Positions 51,795 through 60,698 of a DNA stretch of 64,000 bases are shown here, in pieces. This DNA comes from VMCP01 sp964527775. Its GTDB lineage: Bacteria > Bacteroidota > Bacteroidia > NS11-12g > UBA955. Within the stretch, counting starts at the first letter, position 1. Every line of letters begins with the position of its first letter. The notes beneath the pieces were generated by a model. It was not told the origin of the DNA, ran no database searches, and saw only the letters and a program-made list of their open reading frames with translations. The position numbers were made by a program, and so were the translations under genes. Location: positions 1 through 64,000 of the forward strand of contig CAZGQS010000010.1 of the NCBI GenBank assembly GCA_964527775.1, given 5' to 3'.

Positions 51795-52910
51795 TTAGAA
51801 AAAGTCTCTCATTCTATCAAAGAATGACTTTTCCTTTTGATCAGGCCTGAAATTCTTGCTTTCTTGAAGTTGATTTAACAATTCTTTTTCCTCGGAAGAC
51901 AACTTTGTTGGTACATAAATATTTACGATGACCAATTGGTCTCCGGTTCCATAACCATTGATTTCCGGAAATCCTTTGCCTTTTAATCGAAGAACTTTTC
52001 CAGGTTGAGTACCCGCATCTATTTTGATTTTAGCCTTGCCATCTAAGGTTGGCACTTCAACATTAGAACCCATTGCAGCTTCGGGAAAGCTCAGCCATAA
52101 ATTATAATGTACGTTATTACCTTCTCTCGATAATTCTTCGTGAGCAACTTCTTCAATCAGTACAATCAAATCTCCAGGTGACCCGCCGCCTGGTCCGTCA
52201 TTTCCCTTGCCATTGACGTTGAGCTGCATACCTTCTGCTACTCCACCCGGTATTTTGATGCTGGTTTCAAATTCTTTGGCTATAAGTCCGTGTTCATTTG
52301 CATCAGCAGGTTTACTTTCAATCACCTTACCCATACCTTGACACACGGGACAAGCACTTTGGGTAGCCATTTGTCCTAAGAAAGTATTGGTAACTTGTTT
52401 AACTACACCGCTACCGTTACAATGTCTACAGGTGCCAAATTTAACCCCTTCAGCCGCAACCATTCTGCGGTATTTCACCTTTTTCTCAACCCCATTCTTC
52501 ATTTCGGAAAGGGTGAGTTTCATTTTAATTCTGATGTTAGAACCAACCGTTCTTCTAGATCCACCTCTACCGCGACCACCGCCGCCAAAGAACGACCCGA
52601 AGATACTGTCATCGCCAAAAACATCGCCAAACTGACTGAAGATATCATCCATGCTGAATCCGCCGCCGCCATATCCACCAGCACCACCCATTCCAGCGTG
52701 CCCAAACTGGTCGTATCGACTCTTCTTCTCAGGATTGCTCAACACGTCATAGGCTTCAGCTGCTTCCTTGAATTTTTCTTCTGCCTCCTTGTCACCTGGA
52801 TTTTTATCTGGGTGAAATTTAATGGCTAGTTTTCTGTATGCTTTCTTTAACTCATCGGCAGAGGCCGATTTGGGTACACCCAGTATATCGTAATAATCTC
52901 TTTTACTCAT
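51795..52910 (-). CDS. dnaJ: Chaperone DnaJ with a reduced zinc-binding domain
   Basis: Hsp40 co-chaperone of DnaK. The 371-residue product has the J domain with HPD (KFHPDKNPGD), a Gly/Phe-rich linker (residues 75-120) and substrate-binding domains. Only two of the four CxxCxGxG motifs are present: CRHCNGSG and CPVCQGMG. The first and fourth, which form zinc centre 1, are replaced by non-Cys sequence (EGVKFGT and SKPADANEHG). As I recall, flavobacterial DnaJ proteins share this loss. It starts 5 nt after grpE. Confidence 0.93.
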   Translation of the reverse strand: MSKRDYYDILGVPKSASADELKKAYRKLAIKFHPDKNPGDKEAEEKFKEAAEAYDVLSNPEKKSRYDQFGHAGMGGAGGYGGGGFSMDDIFSQFGDVFGDDSIFGSFFGGGGRGRGGSRRTVGSNIRIKMKLTLSEMKNGVEKKVKYRRMVAAEGVKFGTCRHCNGSGVVKQVTNTFLGQMATQSACPVCQGMGKVIESKPADANEHGLIAKEFETSIKIPGGVAEGMQLNVNGKGNDGPGGGSPGDLIVLIEEVAHEELSREGNNVHYNLWLSFPEAAMGSNVEVPTLDGKAKIKIDAGTQPGKVLRLKGKGFPEINGYGTGDQLVIVNIYVPTKLSSEEKELLNQLQESKNFRPDQKEKSFFDRMRDFF

Positions 52911-52915
52911 AAATA

Positions 52916-53500
52916 TTAGTTACCAACAACCACTTTGGCAAATCTCAGTACTTTATCATTTAAAAAATAGCCTTTTTCTACTTCATCAATAACTTTTCCA
53001 ACCAATTCAGGTGAAGGAGCTGCAAATTGGGTAACGGCTTCGTGCAAATCGGGATTAAAATCTTCGCCTTTTGCGTTCATGGGCTTTAAACCTTTACGTT
53101 CTAAAATTCCGTAGAGTTTTTTGAAGATCAATTCCATTCCTTCTGAAGCAGTTGAATCTCCGGCATTTTTCAGAGCACTTAATGCCCTTTCCATGTCATC
53201 AACTACAGGCAAAACAGCTTCAATCATGTCTTTGCTGGCATTTTGCATCCATTCCAAACGTTCTTTGGTAGTTCTTCTGCGGAAATTCTCAAATTCACTG
53301 TATAACCTTAGGTACTTTTCTTTTTCTGATTGTATACTTTCAGCATCATTACCCTCAACTGGTGCAGCATCTTCGGTCTGATTTGATTCTAATTCAGATT
53401 CATTACCTTCTATTTGCTCTTGATTAACTGTATTTTCAGCCATATTTTCAGGTTGTTGAGATTGCTCTTTTTCTTTTTCGGTGGATTTTTTACTTGCCAT
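52916..53500 (-). CDS. grpE: Nucleotide exchange factor GrpE
   Basis: Co-chaperone that releases ADP from DnaK. The 194-residue product has a charged, Glu/Gln-rich N-terminus, the coiled coil (EKEKYLRLYSEFENFRRRTTKER), and the C-terminal beta domain (DFNPDLHEAVTQF ... VIDEVEKGYFLNDKVLRFAKVVVGN). The ATG at 53500 (MASKKSTEKE) is chosen; an upstream ATG at 53533 lies inside a sigma-54-like promoter. dnaJ follows after 5 nt; dnaK is not in the window. Confidence 0.92.
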   Translation of the reverse strand: MASKKSTEKEKEQSQQPENMAENTVNQEQIEGNESELESNQTEDAAPVEGNDAESIQSEKEKYLRLYSEFENFRRRTTKERLEWMQNASKDMIEAVLPVVDDMERALSALKNAGDSTASEGMELIFKKLYGILERKGLKPMNAKGEDFNPDLHEAVTQFAAPSPELVGKVIDEVEKGYFLNDKVLRFAKVVVGN

Positions 53501-53516
53501 AACGATATTCCTATAC

Positions 53517-53532
53517 ATCAAATTGCTTGCCA
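53517..53532 (-). promoter_or_regulatory. Possible sigma-54 promoter of grpE-dnaJ
   Basis: The minus strand reads TGGCAAGCAATTTGAT, two mismatches from TGGCACG-N4-TTGCW, about 17 nt before the grpE ATG. Upstream, the minus strand has AACTGACAAATTGACA, sharing AACTGACAAA with the parC upstream region; this may be an activator site. No CIRCE element is seen. Confidence 0.4.
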
Positions 53533-53610
53533 TTACACATTATTGTCAATTTGTCAGTTAATGGACTAAAAAATTTTTTGATTGTCAGAATTTAATCCTA
53601 CTTTTATGAC

Positions 53611-54207
53611 ATGTTCACGGGCATTATAGAAGGCATGTCTGAAATCCTTGATGTAGAAGAGGAGCAGACCAATTTACATATCACGTTTAAATCTAATTTT
53701 ACTTCTGAGTTAAAAGTGGATCAAAGCGTATCTCACAACGGTATTTGCCTCACAGTCACGAACATCAATCTATCCGAAGATAGTTATAAAGTTACAGCCA
53801 TTGCTGAAACACGGAGTGTAACTAGTATAAATAATTGGAATAAGGGAGACTTCATCAATACGGAACGTTGCATGCCGGCCCACGGCAGATTTGACGGGCA
53901 CATTGTTCAAGGACATGTTGATTGTGTGGGTATATTGGATGAAGTTCATGACGTAGATGGTTCGTATATGCTCTTTTTCTCTCATCCGCCTGAAGCGGGA
54001 ATTACGGTTACAAAAGGCAGTATTTGCATCAATGGAATAAGCTTAACTGTGGTAGACAGTTTTCCCGATGCATTTAGTGTGGCCATCATTCCCTACACTT
54101 GGGAACATACCAATCTTAAATTCCTCAATGCTGGTGACCCTGTCAACTTAGAATTTGACGTCATTGGGAAGTACCTTCAGCGCCTCGATAAATTGCGCAA
54201 TGATTAA
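53611..54207 (+). CDS. ribE: Riboflavin synthase alpha subunit
   Basis: Disproportionates two 6,7-dimethyl-8-ribityllumazine into riboflavin. The 198-residue product has the invariant start MFTGIIE and two homologous lumazine-binding halves (SVSHNGICLTVT and TKGSICINGISLTVVDS), plus NTERCMPAHGRFDGHIVQGHVD. No FMN riboswitch is visible upstream; a TACTTTTATG box lies near the start. Stand-alone gene. Confidence 0.95.
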   Translation: MFTGIIEGMSEILDVEEEQTNLHITFKSNFTSELKVDQSVSHNGICLTVTNINLSEDSYKVTAIAETRSVTSINNWNKGDFINTERCMPAHGRFDGHIVQGHVDCVGILDEVHDVDGSYMLFFSHPPEAGITVTKGSICINGISLTVVDSFPDAFSVAIIPYTWEHTNLKFLNAGDPVNLEFDVIGKYLQRLDKLRND

Positions 54208-54313
54208 CTTTTGTTCAATAGATAGATTCTAAATAGTACTCAAAAACAAAGCGTATGTGCAGTGAGTACCTATATTTTGTAAATTTGCCAAACACAAATA
54301 TTTAATATCATTT

Positions 54314-55012
54314 ATGGGAGTATTGTCATTCTTGTTTTCATCCAGCCTTGGTAGAAAACTCGTTATGGCCGTGACAGGGATTGCTTTAATCGCCTTTTTA
54401 TTAGTTCACTGCCTAATTAATGCCATGGTTTTGCTTAACGACGGAGGTCAAACCTTCAACGAAGCTGCACGATTCATGGCCGAGAATCCGTTCATCAGAA
54501 TTTCAGAAGTTCTGTTGTTTGTTGGTTTTCTACTTCACATCGCACAAGGTCTATACCTTACGTTTGACAACCGCAAACGCCGTGCTGCCAAATACACCGG
54601 TAACCCAGGAAATGCCAACTCAAAATGGTACTCTCGCTCTATGGGCTTTTTGGGAACCATCATTTTGATTTTCTTGGTACTTCACCTTAAACATTTTTGG
54701 GTAGTAAGCCGCTTCCACGCTCCGCATGCCCTAGGTGAAATTACCTATGCAAACGGTGACACCATGGAAAACTTATTCTTGGAAATGGCCAATGTGTTCA
54801 CCAACCCCATTGCTGTTATAATCTACGTTTTAGGTTGCTTCTCCTTGGCTTATCACCTTCTTCATGGTTTTGCAAGCGCATTCCAAACTTTTGGTATCAA
54901 TCATAAATCTTATACCCCTATCATTGCATCGGTTGGTGCGGCTTTCTCAATCATCGTTCCTCTAATTTTTGCCATTATTCCTGTAGTAATGCACTTTGGT
55001 ATCATTAAATAA
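54314..55012 (+). CDS. sdhC: Succinate dehydrogenase/fumarate reductase cytochrome b subunit
   Basis: Five-helix, di-heme membrane anchor of the complex II type used with menaquinone. The 232-residue product starts MGVLSFLFSSSLGRKLVMAVTGI and has five membrane segments with His residues placed for heme ligands (VHCLINAM; LLHIAQGLYL; LHLKHFW; AYHLLHGFASAF). The order sdhC-sdhA-sdhB and the single anchor subunit are typical of Bacteroidota. A TAAATTTG box lies about 26 nt upstream. Confidence 0.93.
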   Translation: MGVLSFLFSSSLGRKLVMAVTGIALIAFLLVHCLINAMVLLNDGGQTFNEAARFMAENPFIRISEVLLFVGFLLHIAQGLYLTFDNRKRRAAKYTGNPGNANSKWYSRSMGFLGTIILIFLVLHLKHFWVVSRFHAPHALGEITYANGDTMENLFLEMANVFTNPIAVIIYVLGCFSLAYHLLHGFASAFQTFGINHKSYTPIIASVGAAFSIIVPLIFAIIPVVMHFGIIK

Positions 55013-55026
55013 TTAATCGAAATCGT

Positions 55027-57006
55027 ATGAAATTAGAATCAAAAATCCCTCAAGGTCCTGTAGAATCTAAATGGACCCAATATAAAAGCAGTGTCCCCTT
55101 GGTGAATCCTGCAAATAAAAGAAGCTTACACGTCATTGTAGTAGGAACTGGACTAGCAGGTGCTAGCGCAGCAGCAACTTTGGCTGAAATGGGCTACAAA
55201 GTTTCTGCATTTTGTTTTCAAGATTCTCCCCGCAGAGCTCACTCAATTGCCGCTCAAGGAGGTATCAATGCTGCCAAAAACTACCAAAACGACGGTGATA
55301 GCGTATACCGTCTGTTCTATGATACCATTAAAGGAGGTGATTACCGTGCCCGCGAAGCAAATGTGCACCGCCTAGCAGAAGTATCAACCAATATCATCGA
55401 CCAATGTGTAGCACAAGGTGTTCCTTTTGCCCGTGAATACGGTGGAACATTAAGCAACCGATCTTTTGGTGGCACACAAGTGCAACGTACATTTTATGCT
55501 GCCGGACAAACAGGACAGCAGCTACTTTTAGGTGCATATTCAGCTCTTGAACGTCAAGTTGGTTTAGGAAACGTTACCATGTACAGCCGACATGAAATGG
55601 TTGAAGTTGTAAAGATTGACGGAAAAGCACGCGGAATCATTGCTCGTGACTTGGTTTCAGGGAAATTGGAGCGTCACTTCGGACACGCCGTGTTGCTTTG
55701 TACAGGTGGTTATGGCAACGTATTCTATTTGTCAACCAACGCTATGGGTTCAAACGTTACCGCTGCTTGGAAAGCACACAGAGCCGGCGCATTGTTCGGC
55801 AACCCTTGCTTTACACAAATTCACCCTACTTGTATTCCCGTTTCTGGACATTACCAGTCTAAACTAACATTGATGAGTGAGTCTTTGAGAAACGACGGAC
55901 GTATTTGGGTCCCCAAGAAAAAAGACGACAACCGTCACCCCAACGATATACCAGAAGATGAGCGCGATTACTATTTGGAGCGCAGATACCCTGCCTTCGG
56001 TAATTTAGTTCCTCGTGATATCGCGAGCCGCGCTGCCAAAGAGCGTTGCGATGCGGGTTACGGCGTAGGAAGCACTAAAATGGCCGTTTATTTGGACTTC
56101 AAGTACAACATGATCAATAAATATGGTCGTACAGAAGCCAGCAAACGCGGAATTCAAAACCCAAGTGAAGACATTTTGTTAGAATTGGGTAAAGAAATTG
56201 CGAAAGAGAAATACGGCAACTTGTTTGATATGTACAAACAAATCACTGCCGAAGATCCATACGAAGTTCCAATGAAAATCTACCCAGCGGTTCATTATAC
56301 TATGGGTGGACTTTGGGTTGATTATGAATTACAAACTACGGTTCCTGGCTTGTATGCTTTGGGTGAAGCGAATTTCTCTGATCACGGAGCAAACCGTTTG
56401 GGGGCATCTGCTTTGATGCAGGGTCTTGCCGATGGTTATTTCATCATTCCATACACTTTGGGTAGCTATTTGAGCAAGGAAATTCACACCAAGCCTATTT
56501 CTACTGATCACGAAGCATTTGTTGAAGCTGAGAAAAAGGTTTCAGACCGAATCAATCAGCTGATGGGAATTCAAGGTAAACGTACGGTTGAAAGTTATCA
56601 CCGCGAATTGGGTCTAATCATGTGGGACAAATGCGGAATGGCGAGAAATGAAAAAGGCTTAAAAGAGGCCATCGAGCAAATTCGCGCCCTTCGTGATGAT
56701 TTCTACAAAAACGTTAGAATACCAGGTAGCGTAGATGAATTCAATCCTGAACTTGACAAAGCCGGTCGAGTGGCTGACTTCTTAGAACTAGGTGAATTGA
56801 TGTGCTGGGATGCATTGAACAGAAACGAAAGTTGCGGTGGACACTTCCGCGAGGAATATCAAACCGAAGAAGGCGAAGCATTACGCGACGATGAAAATTA
56901 CAAAAACGTATTTGCTTGGGAATACAAAGAGAACAATCAATGGGAACTTCACAAAGAAGAACTCAACTACGAAAACATTAAAATTCAACAAAGAAGTTAC
57001 AAATAA
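55027..57006 (+). CDS. sdhA: Succinate dehydrogenase flavoprotein subunit
   Basis: FAD-carrying catalytic subunit. The 659-residue product has the Rossmann motif VVGTGLAGASAAATLAEMG, the FAD-attachment region HSIAAQGGINAAKNYQNDGDS, the active-site block HPTCIP...LMSESLRNDG and the Arg-containing loop GLYALGEANFSDHGANRLGASALMQ. It is 14 nt after sdhC and 2 nt before sdhB. Confidence 0.96.
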   Translation: MKLESKIPQGPVESKWTQYKSSVPLVNPANKRSLHVIVVGTGLAGASAAATLAEMGYKVSAFCFQDSPRRAHSIAAQGGINAAKNYQNDGDSVYRLFYDTIKGGDYRAREANVHRLAEVSTNIIDQCVAQGVPFAREYGGTLSNRSFGGTQVQRTFYAAGQTGQQLLLGAYSALERQVGLGNVTMYSRHEMVEVVKIDGKARGIIARDLVSGKLERHFGHAVLLCTGGYGNVFYLSTNAMGSNVTAAWKAHRAGALFGNPCFTQIHPTCIPVSGHYQSKLTLMSESLRNDGRIWVPKKKDDNRHPNDIPEDERDYYLERRYPAFGNLVPRDIASRAAKERCDAGYGVGSTKMAVYLDFKYNMINKYGRTEASKRGIQNPSEDILLELGKEIAKEKYGNLFDMYKQITAEDPYEVPMKIYPAVHYTMGGLWVDYELQTTVPGLYALGEANFSDHGANRLGASALMQGLADGYFIIPYTLGSYLSKEIHTKPISTDHEAFVEAEKKVSDRINQLMGIQGKRTVESYHRELGLIMWDKCGMARNEKGLKEAIEQIRALRDDFYKNVRIPGSVDEFNPELDKAGRVADFLELGELMCWDALNRNESCGGHFREEYQTEEGEALRDDENYKNVFAWEYKENNQWELHKEELNYENIKIQQRSYK

Positions 57007-57008
57007 TC

Positions 57009-57761
57009 ATGGCAACAATGAATATTAATCTGAAGGTTTGGCGTCAAAGAAATCAAAACTCTGAAGGTCGTTTCGAAGAATACAAAGTTCAAGCGAGTCC
57101 TGATATGAGTTTCTTAGAAATGTTTGACGTTCTAAATGAACAACTCATTGAAGACGGTAAAGATCCTATTGCTTTTGACCATGATTGCCGTGAAGGTATT
57201 TGTGGTATGTGCAGCATGGTGATCAACGGTCGTCCGCACGGTCCTAAACAAGGTGTAACCACTTGCCAGCTTCACATGAGAAGCTTCAGCGAGGGAGACA
57301 CTATTGTGGTTGAACCCTGGAGAGCCAATGCGTTTCCTGTGATCAAAGATTTGAGCGTTAACCGCGGTGCATTTGACCGTATCATTGCCTCGGGCGGATA
57401 TGTTTCTGTTAATACTGGTAACGCCGTTGACGCCAACAGCATCTTGATTCCTAAAGAAGTCGCTGACGAAGCATTCGAAGCGGCAACTTGTATTGGATGT
57501 GGAGCTTGTGTGAGCGCTTGTAAAAACGCTTCTGCTATGCTATTTGTAGGTGCCAAGGTAACTCAGTTATCGATGTTGCCACAAGGACAACCTGAGCGTC
57601 AGGCGCGTGTTGTTGCCATGGTAAACCAAATGGATGCTGAAGGATTTGGAGCATGTACCAACACCGGTGCTTGTGCAGCAGAATGCCCCAAGCAAATTCC
57701 TCTATCGGTTATCGCTAACCTAAATCGCGAATATTATAAAGCAAAACTCAACGGAAAATAA
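57009..57761 (+). CDS. sdhB: Succinate dehydrogenase iron-sulfur subunit
   Basis: Electron-transfer subunit with three clusters. The 250-residue product has CREGICGMCSM for [2Fe-2S], CIGCGACVSACKNAS for [4Fe-4S] and CTNTGACAAECPKQIPL for [3Fe-4S]/[4Fe-4S]. Complete length. Its 3' end overlaps the convergent outer-membrane-like gene by 14 bp. Confidence 0.96.
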   Translation: MATMNINLKVWRQRNQNSEGRFEEYKVQASPDMSFLEMFDVLNEQLIEDGKDPIAFDHDCREGICGMCSMVINGRPHGPKQGVTTCQLHMRSFSEGDTIVVEPWRANAFPVIKDLSVNRGAFDRIIASGGYVSVNTGNAVDANSILIPKEVADEAFEAATCIGCGACVSACKNASAMLFVGAKVTQLSMLPQGQPERQARVVAMVNQMDAEGFGACTNTGACAAECPKQIPLSVIANLNREYYKAKLNGK

Positions 57762-58608
57762 ATCCGAGCTCAACGCTGGCGTTCACTCCCGAAGCGGTTT
57801 GAACGCCGGTGTGATTGGGCAACAAAGCTGTTTGAAAGCGGGGTTGCAGTAAAACAGTCATTCCTTCGGCCATGATGTATTCGGCCCTTAAACCCACTCC
57901 CACAAACGCATTTATACGGGGATTCACCACTCTATTCACAACAGGTCTATCATCTGGACCTGGAGTTATGTAATAATCATACACTTTAACGTTTTTGCCT
58001 TCTGCGAGAGCAAAACCCGCAGATCTCAATACCAATGCATCTGAGATCAATAAAGATGGGCTAAATGAACCTAAAAAGTACAATTTAACGTTTTCTAACT
58101 GAAGCTTTAAACCATCTAAACGTTGCATGTATTGAAAATCAAAAGTCAAATACTTTTGCTGAAAATTATAAGTCAATTCTTGAGCAGGACCTTGAACCAA
58201 ATGTCGGTAAATTTCTAAATCCGGATGCGGCTGATAGGCGAACATTCCTCCTGTTTTTACCCGGTCAAATCCCCATTCACTGTAAGATACACCTACACCA
58301 AATAACTTTTTATCTGACTGTGAAAAATTAACCGATATGCCATAACTCATGAGGTTGGTCCATTGGTCATGAGTACGAAAAGAGTCAGAAAGTCCCTCAG
58401 AAGTATAGGTTGTGCGCATGGCCGGAGTGGTTGACCACAACAAACGTGAACCTTGGCCTAAACCTATTTTCACGTCGTAACTCTTTTTCCAAACTCCTCT
58501 TGATTGAGCATTCAAAGTAGAAAGCGCGGTAACCAACAGAATGAAACAAAACCCTTTGCTTACAACTCCGCCCCAACTGTTTCTGGTGAAAATTTGATTC
58601 TTTTCCAT
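57748..58608 (-). CDS. Exported beta-barrel-like protein of unknown function
   Basis: A 286-residue protein with a signal (GFCFILLVTALSTLNAQ|S, preceded by a 20-residue N-terminal extension) and repeated amphipathic strands (DVKIGLGQGSRLLW; YGISVNFSQSDKKLFGVGVSYSEW; INAFVGVGLRAEYIM; SVELGFIFR at the C-terminus), consistent with an outer-membrane barrel. No named family is recognised. It overlaps the end of the MATE gene by 49 nt on the same strand and sdhB by 14 bp convergently. Confidence 0.7.
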   Translation of the reverse strand: MEKNQIFTRNSWGGVVSKGFCFILLVTALSTLNAQSRGVWKKSYDVKIGLGQGSRLLWSTTPAMRTTYTSEGLSDSFRTHDQWTNLMSYGISVNFSQSDKKLFGVGVSYSEWGFDRVKTGGMFAYQPHPDLEIYRHLVQGPAQELTYNFQQKYLTFDFQYMQRLDGLKLQLENVKLYFLGSFSPSLLISDALVLRSAGFALAEGKNVKVYDYYITPGPDDRPVVNRVVNPRINAFVGVGLRAEYIMAEGMTVLLQPRFQTALLPNHTGVQTASGVNASVELGFIFR

Positions 58609-59942
58609 TGATAATAAAATCTATATACTCCTAATATTGCTGCCAAAAATAAGCCCGCAGAGAATCCCATCCAAACTCCATAAACACCCTTCTGTAATAT
58701 TTCACCAAATAAATACGAAAGAGGCAATGAAACCACCCAATAAGCTATGATTGAAATAATAGACGCCCAAACCACATCCTTGATTCCTCGTAAAACAGAC
58801 ATAGCTGCTGCTTGCAGTCCATCGCTGATTTGGAAAAAGGCAGCCAAAAAGAACAAAGGCAAAATAAATGGCATTACATCATTTTCAACGCCATATAGGC
58901 CCGCAATCTGTTTGCTGAAAACAATAAAAACCAAGGCATTGAAAATTTCAAATACTACAACCATAAAAAAGGTCATGTTTGCAATTCTTCTGATGCTGCT
59001 CAGAGATTGTTCCCCATAGGCATTACCCACTCTAATACTCCCCGCCATTGAAAGTCCCGAAGCCACCATATACGTCAAAGAAGCAGCGTTCAATGCCACT
59101 GCATGTGCCGCCAACTGTACAGAGCCATACCAACCAATCATGATGCCCGAAATAGCAAAACAAGCCCATTCAGCGAAAGTTTGAAGCGCAATAGGAGTAC
59201 CAATTTTCCAGATCTCGAAGGTTTCCCTCCAAATGGCCTTGAAATCAGGCATCTTAACCGGCAAATATTGTTTCATCAAAGAAGAATACCTTACATACCA
59301 AAGAGCCGCAACTGCCATTAATATGCGGGTGATCAATGTGGCCCACGCAGCACCATTGGCACCTAAAGCAGGAAATCCCCACCAACCATAAATCATAATG
59401 GCATTCAATAAAACGTTCAAAACCAAACCTGCCAAGTTCAATACCATCGAAATCTTGGTATGTCCCAAACCATCGGTAAACTGCCTGCAGTTTGTAAATA
59501 TGAGCATCGGCAACACCGACCAAGCTATGATTTTCAGAAATTCAGGAGCAATAGCTTCAATTTCTGGCGACTGTTTGAGCCAATGAAAATTCTCAATCAA
59601 CACCCATAGAATCAAATATTGAAATACAAACAACAGAACTGAAACTAGTAATCCTGCTCTGTAGGTAATAAAACCCAAATCGGGACGCTTCTCGCCCACT
59701 TTAATACTGACTAAAGTACTCACCGCAAACAACACACCGAAAGTGAGTCCGCTAAACAAAAAGAAAATATTGTTGGCCTGATTGACACCCGCAAGCGCTA
59801 CCTTACCCAATTTACCTACCATTACGGTATCGGCAACTCCCATTAAAACAATTCCTAAATGACCCAACACAATGGGATACGCCAACTTTGCAATTAACTT
59901 AACTTCCGCCTTAGAGATGCGACTCAATAACTTACCTAACAT
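58560..59942 (-). CDS. MATE family efflux transporter
   Basis: Multidrug and toxin extrusion protein, a 12-helix cation-coupled antiporter of the inner membrane. The 460-residue product has the usual repeat layout: KLAYPIVLGHLGIVLMGVADTVMVGKLG at the start of the first half and WKIGTPIALQTFAEWACFAISGIMIGWYG in the second, with GVNQANNIFF and RVGNAYGEQ loops. The ATG at 59942 is chosen; a TATTTTTG box lies 12 nt upstream. Substrate unknown. Confidence 0.92.
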   Translation of the reverse strand: MLGKLLSRISKAEVKLIAKLAYPIVLGHLGIVLMGVADTVMVGKLGKVALAGVNQANNIFFLFSGLTFGVLFAVSTLVSIKVGEKRPDLGFITYRAGLLVSVLLFVFQYLILWVLIENFHWLKQSPEIEAIAPEFLKIIAWSVLPMLIFTNCRQFTDGLGHTKISMVLNLAGLVLNVLLNAIMIYGWWGFPALGANGAAWATLITRILMAVAALWYVRYSSLMKQYLPVKMPDFKAIWRETFEIWKIGTPIALQTFAEWACFAISGIMIGWYGSVQLAAHAVALNAASLTYMVASGLSMAGSIRVGNAYGEQSLSSIRRIANMTFFMVVVFEIFNALVFIVFSKQIAGLYGVENDVMPFILPLFFLAAFFQISDGLQAAAMSVLRGIKDVVWASIISIIAYWVVSLPLSYLFGEILQKGVYGVWMGFSAGLFLAAILGVYRFYYQWKRIKFSPETVGAEL

Positions 59943-59975
59943 GAAAATGGGAGCAAAAATAGGCGAAGTTCGTCG

Positions 59976-59983
59976 TACCTTTG
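59976..59983 (+). promoter_or_regulatory. TACCTTTG -7 element of the RluA-type gene
   Basis: Perfect TAnnTTTG match, 4 nt before the ATG at 59988. No clear -33 partner is seen. Confidence 0.4.
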
Positions 59984-59987
59984 CATT

Positions 59988-60698
59988 ATGATTGATGTAC
60001 TCTATGAAGATAATCACCTGTTAATAGTAAATAAACCTGCGGGACTGCCCGTACAAGGCGATACCACTGGAGATACTCACCTTTTGGAACTTGCCGAAGA
60101 ATACATCAGAACCAAATACAAAAAACCCGGAGCGGCTTATGTTGGCCTTGCTCACCGAATTGATAGACCCGTTAGCGGTACCGTGATTTTGGCCAAAACG
60201 TCAAAAGCTCTTACCCGTCTCAATGAGATTTTCAAAAACAAACTCAACAAAAAAATCTACCATTGCTTAACCGAAACCCAACTCCCTGAAGAGTTCGGAA
60301 CCTTAGAACATTATCTATCAAAAGACAGCATTACGCATAAGGCTCACGCTTACAATAAAGCCCGTGGAGATGCTAAACGTTCAGTTTTGCACTACAAACT
60401 TTTGGGAAATTTGGCGGGAAAATACCTTTATGAAATCACCCTTGAAACTGGTCGTTTTCATCAAATCAGAGCTCAATTGTCAAAGATGGGCTCGCCCATT
60501 TTGGGGGACCTAAAATACGGGGCATCCAACGCACTCCCTGACCGAAGCATTGGGCTTCACTCGCGCCAGCTCATTACCCCGCACCCTGTGAAAACCAATC
60601 CCGATGTCAGTGTCATTGCCCCCTACCCTAAAACTCAGTGGTGGCAGCTGTTCAATAACCCAGAGAGACGGGGTCCCAAAAAACCTCATCGAAATTAA
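59988..60698 (+). CDS. RluA-family pseudouridine synthase
   Basis: RNA-modifying enzyme that isomerises uridine to pseudouridine. The 236-residue product has the catalytic motif HRIDRPVSGTVILAKT (catalytic Asp in HRIDR), the family N-terminal segment YEDNHLLIVNKPAGLPVQGD and the C-terminal LETGRFHQIRAQLSKMGSPILGDLKYG. It lacks an S4 domain, so it is closer to RluA/TruC than to RluD. Target RNA unknown. Its end overlaps the convergent alkyltransferase-like gene by 47 bp. Confidence 0.9.
   Translation: MIDVLYEDNHLLIVNKPAGLPVQGDTTGDTHLLELAEEYIRTKYKKPGAAYVGLAHRIDRPVSGTVILAKTSKALTRLNEIFKNKLNKKIYHCLTETQLPEEFGTLEHYLSKDSITHKAHAYNKARGDAKRSVLHYKLLGNLAGKYLYEITLETGRFHQIRAQLSKMGSPILGDLKYGASNALPDRSIGLHSRQLITPHPVKTNPDVSVIAPYPKTQWWQLFNNPERRGPKKPHRN

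Noticed and set aside
53501..53610. CIRCE/HrcA operator before grpE
   Set aside because: The TTAGCACTC-N9-GAGTGCTAA inverted repeat is absent; a sigma-54-like site fits better.
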